Shown in pieces: positions 57,961-64,000 of a stretch of 64,000 bases of DNA. How positions within the stretch are numbered: position 1 is the stretch's first letter; every line of letters starts with the position of its first letter. Both the position numbers and the translations under genes were made by a program. The stretch is from Carbonactinospora thermoautotrophica (GTDB lineage Bacteria; Actinomycetota; Actinomycetes; Streptomycetales; Carbonactinosporaceae): the NCBI RefSeq assembly GCF_001543895.1, contig NZ_JYIJ01000016.1, positions 310,001 to 374,000 of the forward strand. The letters are read 5' to 3'. Under the pieces are notes generated by a model that worked only from the letters and a program-made list of their open reading frames with translations, did no database searches and was not told the DNA's origin.

Positions 57961-58914
57961 TCAGGCCGCGGAGGAAGCAACTCGGGGGAAGCGCTGGCGG
58001 GTGGTGAGCAGCGGCTCCATGAGATCCCCGAACTCGTCGACCCGGCCCAACACATCGGCACTCTCGAAACGCAGGTCGGCCGGGGACCGGCAGGACTCGA
58101 CCTCGTCCCAGGTCACCGGTGTGGACACGGTGGGCGCATTGGTGGCGCGCAACGAGTACGGGGCGACGGTGGTCTTCGCGGCGTTGTTCTGACTCCAGTC
58201 GACCAGCACCTTGCCCGGACGCAGGGTCTTGCGCATGTGGTAGACGACGAGATCGGGGTGAGCGCGTGCCAGCCGGCGAGCCAGCTCCTTGGCGTAGCCG
58301 GAGGTGCGCTCGTCCGAGGTCTCGTTGATCGGCACGTAGAGCTGTAGCCCCTTCTTCCCGGAGGTCTTCGCCCATGCTTGCAGGCCGTCTTCGCGTAGCA
58401 ACTCCCGTAGCAGGCAGGCGACCCGACAGCACTCCACGATCGTGGCCGGTGCTCCCGGGTCGAGGTCGAACACCAGCAGGTCGGGCTTGCGCACCCCGCC
58501 CCGTGGACCGACTCGCCACTGAGGCACATGAAGCTCGATCGCCGCCAGGTTCGCGGCCCAGATCAGCGTGGGGAGGTCGTCGATCACGACGTAGTTGACG
58601 GTCTCCCGTCCCTCATAGGTGCTGCCCGGCGCCGGCAACTCGATGGTGCGCACCCATTTCGGCGTGCCGCGTGGGGCGTTCTTGGCGAAGAACCCCTCCT
58701 CGTGGACCCCGTTCGGGTACCGCTTGAACGACACGGGCCGGCCCTTGACGTGCGGCAACAGCACTGGGGCGATGCGCGTGTAGTAGTCGAGCATCTGGGC
58801 TTTGGTGAACCCCACGTCCGGATAGAGCACCTTATCCAGATTGGTCAGCGTGAGAACTCGATCGTCGATCTTAGTGCGTACCTTCTGTCCAGGTCCGATA
58901 CCTTCCCACGGCAT
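57961..58914 (-). CDS. LigD-type polymerase domain protein (NHEJ primase-polymerase)
   Basis: A 317-aa stand-alone polymerase of the AEP/LigD-Pol group that fills or extends ends during non-homologous end joining. Conserved pieces are NLDKVLYPDVGFTKAQMLDYY, GRPVSFKRYPNG, FFAKNAPRGTP, the metal-binding LVFDLDPG, KTSGKKGLQLYVP and DWSQNNAAKTTVAPYSLR. There is no ligase or nuclease domain in this protein or window. ATG 58914 is 31 bp from the divergent ku gene start, so promoters must overlap. Its partner ligase lies elsewhere. Confidence 0.94.
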   Translation of the reverse strand: MPWEGIGPGQKVRTKIDDRVLTLTNLDKVLYPDVGFTKAQMLDYYTRIAPVLLPHVKGRPVSFKRYPNGVHEEGFFAKNAPRGTPKWVRTIELPAPGSTYEGRETVNYVVIDDLPTLIWAANLAAIELHVPQWRVGPRGGVRKPDLLVFDLDPGAPATIVECCRVACLLRELLREDGLQAWAKTSGKKGLQLYVPINETSDERTSGYAKELARRLARAHPDLVVYHMRKTLRPGKVLVDWSQNNAAKTTVAPYSLRATNAPTVSTPVTWDEVESCRSPADLRFESADVLGRVDEFGDLMEPLLTTRQRFPRVASSAA

Positions 58915-58945
58915 ATTCCTGTCCTGCCCTGGAAATGATTTTCTC

Positions 58946-59857
58946 ATGCAGACAATCTGGAAAGGCGCGATTTCGTTCGGTTTTGTCACGATACCGATAC
59001 GCCTCTATGCAGCCACCGAGGAGCGGGACGTCGCGTTCCACCAGGTGCACGCCAAGGACAAGGGACGGATCCGGCACCGGCGGGTGTGCGAACTCGAGGG
59101 AAAGGAGGTTCCGTACACAGAGATCGCCAGGGGATATGAGCTCCCGGACGGCGACGTGGTCGTCCTGACCGACGAGGACCTCGAAGACCTGCCGCTGGTG
59201 TCGAGCAAGGTCATTGACGTGCTCAAGTTCGTCCCGCTCGACCAAGTCGACTGCATCTACCTGCAACGCAGCTACTATCTGCAGCCGGACGAAACCGGCG
59301 CCAAGCCGTACGTGCTGTTGCGGGACGCGCTTGAGCGCTCAGGCAAGGTCGCCCTCGTGAAGGTGACGCTGCGCAACCGGGAGTCGCTGGCCCTGCTACG
59401 GGCACGGGACGGCGTACTGGTACTGCATACGATGCTGTGGCCGGACGAGATCCGCGACCCCAAGACCGTGGCGCCCCCCGAGGACGTCAGCGTGCAGCCG
59501 CAGGAGATCGCGGTGGCCGAGTCGTACATCACCATGCTGACCGAGGATTTCCAGCCGGACGAGTACGTCGACGAGTACCGCCAGGCGGTCGCGGAGCTGG
59601 TCCAGGCCAAGGCTGCCGGCCGCGAGACCCGCGCGCCCGAGAAAGTAGAGGTCGAGGTCAGCAAGGTGGTCGACCTGATGGCTGCCCTGCAGGCCAGCGT
59701 GGAAGCGGCCAAGAAGCAACGCGTCGCAGCCGAGACCGGTCGGACGTCAGCGCGCAGGACCGCTGCCGAGAAATCGCAGAAGGCAGGTGAGAGCACGACA
59801 CCCGCGCCGAAGACCGCGAAAAAGACCGCCAGGAAGACACCCCGCAAGCCGACCTGA
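58946..59857 (+). CDS. ku: Ku-like DNA end-binding protein
   Basis: A 303-aa bacterial Ku homodimer subunit. It has the family N-terminus WKGAISFGFVTIPIRLYAAT, then VHAKDKGRIRHRRVCELEGKEV, a central beta-barrel, LRNRESLALLRARDGVLVLHTM, and a C-terminal helical region (DEYVDEYRQAVAELVQAK). The lysine/alanine-rich tail (residues about 265-303) probably adds DNA affinity. ATG 58946 follows a GGAAATGA stretch. It recruits the LigD system to double-strand breaks and is divergently paired with the polymerase gene. Confidence 0.95.
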   Translation: MQTIWKGAISFGFVTIPIRLYAATEERDVAFHQVHAKDKGRIRHRRVCELEGKEVPYTEIARGYELPDGDVVVLTDEDLEDLPLVSSKVIDVLKFVPLDQVDCIYLQRSYYLQPDETGAKPYVLLRDALERSGKVALVKVTLRNRESLALLRARDGVLVLHTMLWPDEIRDPKTVAPPEDVSVQPQEIAVAESYITMLTEDFQPDEYVDEYRQAVAELVQAKAAGRETRAPEKVEVEVSKVVDLMAALQASVEAAKKQRVAAETGRTSARRTAAEKSQKAGESTTPAPKTAKKTARKTPRKPT

Positions 59858-60344
59858 TCTTCCCGCACCCCGGACACCCGGTGTGCAGCTCCGCACCATC
59901 AGGCGGCCGACGGAGGACGACGCCGCGCGAAGAGGCCGGCAGGACAAGAGCGCTTCCTCAGCCGGTCGAAGTCCACAGACGCGGTCCGGGACAGCGCACC
60001 GGACATCCGTGAATGCGACCGGCCCAGCCGCACCGCCCGGTGAGGAACGGTATCGCCGGCAGGCCTGGCCCGGCAGCCCGAGTCGGCTCGTGCCCCTACC
60101 GCGATGCGCTGAAAGGTGATCAACCCTTTGTCGCCGGGCCGGTTTCGGGGCGAACCAGGCTGGTGCCTTCTACCCCGCTCGTCCAGCACGCGCGTGCTCA
60201 CCCGCACCGCGGTCGGGTTTGACCACCGCCCCGGCCCAGCCTGGCCAGACCCGGCTGTCACGCCTGGGCCGATTCGCCCAGGACGTCGCGAATCCGCTGC
60301 TCGGCGAATGGGGAGCCGGTCTTCGAGGCGACCGGGCGGGGTGC
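59858..60344. other. Gene-poor region after ku
   Basis: About 490 bp with no supported gene on either strand. It is followed on the minus-strand side by the terminator of the small repeat protein gene. Confidence 0.4.
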
Positions 60345-60373
60345 CCAGGGCGCGGGGGTCGCCCGCGCCCTGG
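60345..60373 (-). terminator. Terminator of the small repeat-protein gene
   Basis: A perfect 12-bp stem with arms CCAGGGCGCGGG (60345-60356) and CCCGCGCCCTGG (60362-60373) and a 5-nt loop. It begins about 30 bp past the stop of the gene at 60404-60619 on the minus strand. Confidence 0.78.
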
Positions 60374-60403
60374 CCCCCGGACGTGGTGGCTGTGCGGGTG
60401 GAT

Positions 60404-60619
60404 TCAGTCGATCTGCGCGATCGCGAGGGCGCGGCGGGCGCGCAGCGCGGCCAGTTCGGCACGGCGACGGGCACGCCGGGCGCGCAGCGCCGCCAACTCG
60501 GCACGGCGACGGGCGCGGCGGGCTGAGCTGATGCGGGACACGAGACGGTCGCGCTCGGCCTCGCGCAACCGTTCCTCGTACATCTGGGCTCGTGCGAGCG
60601 CTTCGGGCAACAGGTACAT
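60404..60619 (-). CDS. Small basic repeat-containing protein downstream of whiB7
   Basis: A 71-aa protein: MYLLPEALARAQMYEERLR followed by an Arg/Ala-rich coiled-coil-like stretch. A 14-aa unit (core RRRAELAALRA) is repeated twice in tandem, also visible as a 42-bp direct repeat in DNA. It likely forms one long charged helix. ATG 60619 has TAGGA about 9 nt upstream. It sits 104 bp after whiB7 on the same strand with its own terminator. No family is recognised. Confidence 0.65.
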   Translation of the reverse strand: MYLLPEALARAQMYEERLREAERDRLVSRISSARRARRRAELAALRARRARRRAELAALRARRALAIAQID

Positions 60620-60723
60620 CGTGCGGTTCCTAGTGGTGGTAGTGAAGGTCATGGGCTGTTGGCGGACGGTTACGGTGTGCTGCTGGTCCGCGACGCGGCG
60701 GCGGACTCCGATGCGGGAGGTGG

Positions 60724-60999
60724 TCACGCGGCGACCTCCGTCTTGCGCGGGCGGCCACGCGGTCGCTTCCGCGGCACGATCACGCCCTGGATGAACAGTT
60801 CTCCACCCCAGACGCCCCACGGCTCGCGCCGTTCCAGAGCGCCGACGAGACATGCCAGCCGTGCCGGGCACTCGAGGCACAGCGACTTGGCGAACTCGAC
60901 GTCAGCCGGGGACTCGGCGAAGAACAGCTCGGGGTCGTACGACCGGCACGGAAGCTGTTCGCCGTAGCGCTCGACCAAGTCAAGAGCGCTGGCCGGCAT
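60724..60999 (-). CDS. whiB7: WhiB7/WblC antibiotic-response regulator
   Basis: A 91-aa Wbl protein. The Fe-S ligands are in QLPCRSYDP and SLCLECPARLACLVG, followed by the WGVWGGELF turn. The C-terminal RKRPRGRPRK is an AT-hook, unique to WhiB7, which reads AT-rich DNA next to the -35 of its targets. It activates intrinsic antibiotic resistance genes together with the primary sigma factor. ATG 60999 has a near-perfect AAGGAGGTGA 5 nt upstream. Neighbours (ABC1 kinase, uvrD2) match the mycobacterial locus. The presumed autoregulatory promoter is over 600 bp upstream. Confidence 0.96.
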   Translation of the reverse strand: MPASALDLVERYGEQLPCRSYDPELFFAESPADVEFAKSLCLECPARLACLVGALERREPWGVWGGELFIQGVIVPRKRPRGRPRKTEVAA

Positions 61000-61063
61000 G
61001 GTGTCACCTCCTTGTGATGCTCGCAGGCTCGGTTCTCCGCCCGGGTCGACCCGAGATACACGA

Positions 61064-61096
61064 AGGCCGCGGATCCCGGGTCGGGTTCCGCGGCCT
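61064..61096 (-). terminator. Attenuator/terminator hairpin in the whiB7 leader
   Basis: Perfect 10-bp arms AGGCCGCGGA (61064-61073) and TCCGCGGCCT (61087-61096) lie between the 135-aa gene and whiB7. A second palindrome CGGGTCGACCCG (61042-61053) follows nearer whiB7. whiB7 genes in other actinobacteria are controlled by leader attenuation, so this may be the switch hairpin; it could also simply end the upstream gene. Confidence 0.6.
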
Positions 61097-61119
61097 AGAG
61101 GTGCCGGTCGGATGCGATG

Positions 61120-61527
61120 TCAGACCGGCGGACTCCAGCTTTGGAAACCCGGACGACCGTTGAAGACGGTGGCGTTGTTGAAGTTGTTGACAATGACCGC
61201 AAATTCGGTTGAAAGCGACTTCCCGGTCGGTCGCAGGCTGCGGCGCGGGGCCGTCGTGGACACACGGGTCCCCGGGTTCTGGGTCCGTTCGGGCGCCTGG
61301 ACAGGCCACCCCCCCACGAACGCGACCTGCTGCGCTGCCGTGCCGCCGGCCGGAATCGTCGTCACCATGCCAGTCAGCACCGACAGGCGCTGGGGCTGGA
61401 GGAGACCCATCCCGGGCGACTCATAGCCGGACACGCCGTTCGGCGTGCGCAGCGGCAGGCCGTGAACCGGGAGCGTGGCGTGGAGGGCGACCGGACGCGC
61501 GTCAACCCACATGAGCTCGCTGATCAC
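61120..61527 (-). CDS. Hypothetical 135-aa protein between the whiB7 promoter and whiB7
   Basis: A 135-aa protein with strong host-like GC third positions. It begins VISELMWVDARPVALHA, has LSVLTGMVTTIPAGGTAAQQV and AFVGGWPVQAPERTQNPGTR, and ends LSTEFAVIVNNFNNATVFNG. It contains no cysteine and no membrane helix; the Asn/Phe/Val composition at the end suggests beta structure. I do not recognise the family. GTG 61527 has GGGAGGTGA 6 nt upstream. It lies inside what would be the whiB7 leader transcript, followed by the hairpins before whiB7. Confidence 0.68.
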   Translation of the reverse strand: MISELMWVDARPVALHATLPVHGLPLRTPNGVSGYESPGMGLLQPQRLSVLTGMVTTIPAGGTAAQQVAFVGGWPVQAPERTQNPGTRVSTTAPRRSLRPTGKSLSTEFAVIVNNFNNATVFNGRPGFQSWSPPV

Positions 61528-61607
61528 CGGTCGTCACCTCCCTCGCCGAGGCCTGGGTCTGGAACGGAAGCAGTGCATGACCGTGTACGGCACCGGTCGT
61601 CGATCAT
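61524..61607 (-). CDS. Candidate 27-aa upstream ORF in the whiB7 leader
   Basis: A 27-aa frame starting MIDDRCRTRSC on the minus strand, beginning inside an 18-bp perfect palindrome (61598-61615). Its stop overlaps the GTG start of the 135-aa gene (GTGA). There is no good ribosome binding site before it. whiB7 leaders typically hold a short regulatory ORF, so this is a candidate leader peptide, but the evidence is only positional. Confidence 0.3.
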   Translation of the reverse strand: MIDDRCRTRSCTASVPDPGLGEGGDDR

Positions 61608-61637
61608 GATCGACGCCGGCCGTACCCCGGTGCTGGC

Positions 61638-61676
61638 AGGTTAGAGCCGACGAGGATGGGGGCGCAATTTATTTTT
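61638..61676 (-). promoter_or_regulatory. WhiB7-type autoregulatory promoter
   Basis: On the minus strand an AT-rich run AAAAATAAATT (rc of 61666-61676) abuts -35 TTGCGC (rc of 61662-61667), then 18 bp, then -10 TAACCT (rc of 61638-61643). AT-rich sequence right before the -35 is the hallmark of WhiB7-dependent promoters. Arms GTACGGC/GCCGTAC (61585-61591, 61619-61625) form a large hairpin just downstream. Confidence 0.65.
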
Positions 61677-61802
61677 CGGGGCACTCGAACGGAGCCGAAT
61701 CCCGCCCAGCCGGTCGCTCCACGGGGCGTGCTTACGCCTTCACCTCCCGGTTCGGCGGCTGTGCCGGAGACCCCACCTACACGCCCTGGGCGCGGACGTC
61801 GT

Positions 61803-63884
61803 TCAGGTGTCGGTCCGCTCCCGGCACAGGCGCAAGACGTCCTCCCCGTATCGGTCGAGCTTGGCCCGGCCGACCCCGGAGATCGTGGCCAGCTCCCCAG
61901 TCGTGGTCGGCCGGATCTCGGCGATCGCGGTCAGCGTGGCGTCGGTGAACACGCAGTACGCGGGCAGGCCCTGTTCCTGGGCGCGCTCCAGCCGCCAGGA
62001 GCGCAACCGCTCGTACAGCTCCTCGTCGAAATCGGCCGGGCAGTCCGCGCACCGGCCGAGCTTCCGGTCAAGGGCGGCCACGAGTGCCTTACCGCAGACC
62101 CGGCAGGGCGCGGGCCCGTTGCGGCGCCCGCCGTTCGATCCGGACCGGCCGCTCCGGCCCGCCGCCCCGGCAGCACGCCGCGCCGGACGCAGCTCCTCGA
62201 CGAACCGCGACACCCGGCGGCTGGGGCGGGAGCCGGGCGAGCGGGCGAGCGCCCAGGACAGCGTCAGCCGCTCACGCGCACGCGTGATCCCGACGTACAG
62301 CAGCCGGCGCTCCTCCTCGAGCGCCTCGGGTGTCTCGGCGTACGCGATCGGCAGCATGCCTTCCACGAGTCCCACCAGGAAGACCGCGTCCCACTCCAAC
62401 CCCTTGGCTGCGTGCAGCGACGCCAGGGTGACCCCCTGGAGGGTGGGGACGTGCTGGACTGCGGCCCGCTCCTCCAGGTCAGCCACGAACTCCGCCAGGG
62501 TCGAGCCGGGCCGGACGGTGGCAAGGTCCTCGGCCATGCGGACGATCGTGGCGAGGGATTCCCAGCGTTCGCGGGTCGCGCCGATGCCCTGCGGCGGTTC
62601 GGGCGACCAGCCCACGCTCGACAGCACCCCGCGCACGTCGCCCAGCAGCGTGTCCGCCCCGCCACCACGCGCGGCACCGCGCAGCAGGAACATGGCCTCC
62701 CGTACCTCGGGCCGCGCGAAGAACCGTTCCGCGCCGCGTACCACGTACGGGACGCCCGCCTCCGCGAGCGCCTGCTCGTACGCCTCGGACTGTGCGTTGG
62801 TGCGGAACAGCACGGCGATCTCGCTCGCCTTCACGCCCTCGTCCAGCAACCGGCGGATCTCGCGGGCCACGGTCTCCGCCTCGGCGGGCTCGTCGGGGTA
62901 CTCGGCGAAGACCGGCTCCGGCCCGGCCGGGCGCTGGGCGACCAGTTCCAGCCGGTGTCGCGCGGCCTGCCCGTCAGCCCGCTCCAGCAGCCGGTTCGCC
63001 AACGCGGTGATCTGCGGCGTGGACCGGTAGTCGCGGACCAGCCGGATGACTTCCGCGTTCGCGTACCGCTTGCGGAAGTCGAGCAGGAACCGCGGGCTGG
63101 CCCCGGCGAAGGAGTAGATCGTCTGGCTGGCGTCGCCGACCACGCAGACGGAGTCCCGGTCGCCGAGCCACAGGTCGAGCAGCCGCTGCTGGAGCGGGCT
63201 CACGTCCTGGTACTCGTCCACCACGAAGTGGCGGTACTGTCGACGCACGGTCTCGGCGATGTCCGGCCGATCGGTCAGGATGCCGGCGGTGAGCAGCAGC
63301 ACGTCCTCGAAGTCGATGTAGCCCCTGCGGCGCTTGACCTCCTCGTACGTGGCATAGACGCGCGCCACCTCGACCGGGTCGCGCGGCGGGCGGCGCCCCG
63401 CCCGGGCGGCCGCGGCCGGGTAGTCGTCCGGCGCGGTCTGGGTGACCTTCGCCCACTCGATCTCGGCGGCGAGATCACGGACCTCGGTCCGCTCCGTGAC
63501 CAGACGGCACCGGGTGGCCGCCTCGCCGACCAAGCCGTACTTGCTCTCCGCGATGCGCGGCGGTTCACCGCCGACCGCCTGGGGCCAGAAGTACTGGAGT
63601 TGCCGCAGCGCGGCCGAGTGGAACGTGCGCGCGGGCACGCCGGCCACGCCCAGCTCACGCAGCCGGACGCGCATCTCGCCGGCGGCCCGGGTCGTGAAGG
63701 TGACGGCCAGCACGTGCTGCGGCGCGAAGGCGCCGGTGAGCACCCCGTACGCGATCCGGTGCGTGATGGCACGTGTCTTCCCGGTGCCGGCGCCGGCGAG
63801 CACGCACACCGGCCCGTCGAGCGCGGTCGCGACGGCGCGCTGGTCGGGGTCCAGCGCGCCGAGCACGTGATCGGCGGAAGTCAC
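61803..63884 (-). CDS. uvrD2: UvrD2-type ATP-dependent DNA helicase with HRDC domain
   Basis: A 693-aa superfamily 1 helicase. Motifs: Q-like DPDQRAVA, Walker A GAGTGKTRAI, Ia TFTTRAAGEMR, II VVDEYQDV, III GDASQTIYSF, IV VIRLVRDYRSTPQI, V TLASLHAAKGLEW, VI VGITRARERL. After a basic linker comes a Cys pair region (CRVCGK...CADCP) and a C-terminal HRDC domain (YCVFTDATLTAIAEIRPTT). This is the architecture of mycobacterial UvrD2 (Rv3198c). It unwinds DNA in repair and replication. The start ATG follows a normal upstream region. Divergent arrangement with whatever lies past the window end. Confidence 0.96.
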   Translation of the reverse strand: MTSADHVLGALDPDQRAVATALDGPVCVLAGAGTGKTRAITHRIAYGVLTGAFAPQHVLAVTFTTRAAGEMRVRLRELGVAGVPARTFHSAALRQLQYFWPQAVGGEPPRIAESKYGLVGEAATRCRLVTERTEVRDLAAEIEWAKVTQTAPDDYPAAAARAGRRPPRDPVEVARVYATYEEVKRRRGYIDFEDVLLLTAGILTDRPDIAETVRRQYRHFVVDEYQDVSPLQQRLLDLWLGDRDSVCVVGDASQTIYSFAGASPRFLLDFRKRYANAEVIRLVRDYRSTPQITALANRLLERADGQAARHRLELVAQRPAGPEPVFAEYPDEPAEAETVAREIRRLLDEGVKASEIAVLFRTNAQSEAYEQALAEAGVPYVVRGAERFFARPEVREAMFLLRGAARGGGADTLLGDVRGVLSSVGWSPEPPQGIGATRERWESLATIVRMAEDLATVRPGSTLAEFVADLEERAAVQHVPTLQGVTLASLHAAKGLEWDAVFLVGLVEGMLPIAYAETPEALEEERRLLYVGITRARERLTLSWALARSPGSRPSRRVSRFVEELRPARRAAGAAGRSGRSGSNGGRRNGPAPCRVCGKALVAALDRKLGRCADCPADFDEELYERLRSWRLERAQEQGLPAYCVFTDATLTAIAEIRPTTTGELATISGVGRAKLDRYGEDVLRLCRERTDT

Positions 63885-64000
63885 GGGCCCATCTTCTCAG
63901 GCCTGGACGACGGCTCCCACCGCCCGATCGCGATCTGTGGACAACCTCACGGCACGCCCGGGAAGATCTCCGCGGTCCTCTCGGTTGACGAGAAGCAGCG
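63885..64000. other. Window-end segment upstream of uvrD2
   Basis: About 115 bp, presumably holding the uvrD2 promoter and the start of the next intergenic region or gene. I see no supported feature in it. Confidence 0.3.

Noticed and set aside
1-64000. CRISPR arrays, rRNA genes and insertion sequences
   Set aside because: No spaced direct repeats, rRNA core sequence or transposase motifs were seen in the window.

Overview
The window is a very GC-rich stretch of actinobacterial chromosome with strong codon bias. Diagnostic markers are two WhiB-family regulators, a mycothiol-type SigR/RsrA pair, a Ku/LigD-polymerase end-joining pair, UPF0182 and PPA1309 proteins, and gene order shared with Streptomyces and Mycobacterium. 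The two conserved blocks resemble the M. tuberculosis Rv3219-Rv3228 neighbourhood (whiB1, pdtaS, TB7.3-like biotin protein, rsrA/sigR, SRAP, aroA, rsgA) and the Rv3193c-Rv3198c neighbourhood (UPF0182, PDZ/Lon-like protease, zincin-like protein, ThiF/TOMM-like protein, ABC1 kinase, whiB7, uvrD2). Synteny is from memory and was not searched. I cannot name the species.

Layout. 0-4.3 kb: 3' end of a SigF/SigB-type sigma factor, a lipid kinase, whiB1 with a CRP-like operator, and the sensor kinase PdtaS. 4.3-9 kb: bioF, a SIS-domain protein and bioD-bioB. 9.4-14.7 kb: a DUF3311/MctP monocarboxylate symporter pair and an MMPL exporter with its divergent TetR regulator. 14.9-19.1 kb: a thioesterase-like protein, a BsaP-like biotin-synthase helper, a small biotin-carrier protein, DUF5317, and two tandem HD/HD-GYP membrane proteins. 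19.1-20.0 kb: a nearly 1-kb gene-poor stretch, part of it unusually AT-rich. 20-26.6 kb: rsrA, sigR (with a textbook SigR promoter), a hydrolase, SRAP, aroA, rsgA (probable CTG start), DUF2231 and hisN. 26.7-32 kb: CBS protein, AI-2E family exporter, lipoprotein, then an AT-rich repeat cluster in front of two small membrane proteins and an FtsK/TraB-like translocase. 32-34.4 kb: MarR-ABC ATPase-ABC permease, the ATPase carrying an apparent frameshift in a G7 tract. 34.4-39.6 kb: a copper/NO island made of a CopD-like protein, a membrane-anchored three-cupredoxin NirK-type nitrite reductase, an NnrS-like protein and a divergent hemerythrin-DUF2249 protein. 39.9-49.5 kb: initiator tRNA, UPF0182, PPA1309, YlbL, moaE, an SDR, a zincin-like protein, Nudix and YceI. 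49.9-54.6 kb: an Lrp regulator, a YgjP-like metalloprotease, a self-contained desaturase-reductase-ferredoxin fusion and an enoyl-CoA hydratase. 54.8-64 kb: DUF5679, TOMM-E1-like protein, ABC1 kinase, the NHEJ pair, a repeat-bearing small protein, whiB7 with a long structured leader that itself encodes an unknown 135-aa protein, and uvrD2.

How the genes work together. Biotin functions are split between bioF/bioD/bioB and the separate bsaP-like/biotin-carrier pair. Redox and NO sensing recur: WhiB1 and WhiB7 (Fe-S), SigR/RsrA (thiol), hemerythrin, NnrS and the Cu nitrite reductase. The places most worth a second look are the whiB7 leader, the FtsK/AT-rich repeat locus, the fused nitrite reductase, the desaturase fusion and the orphan TOMM-like E1 protein. 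Two one-base frame disruptions (near 33,820 and 37,400) could be real or assembly errors.
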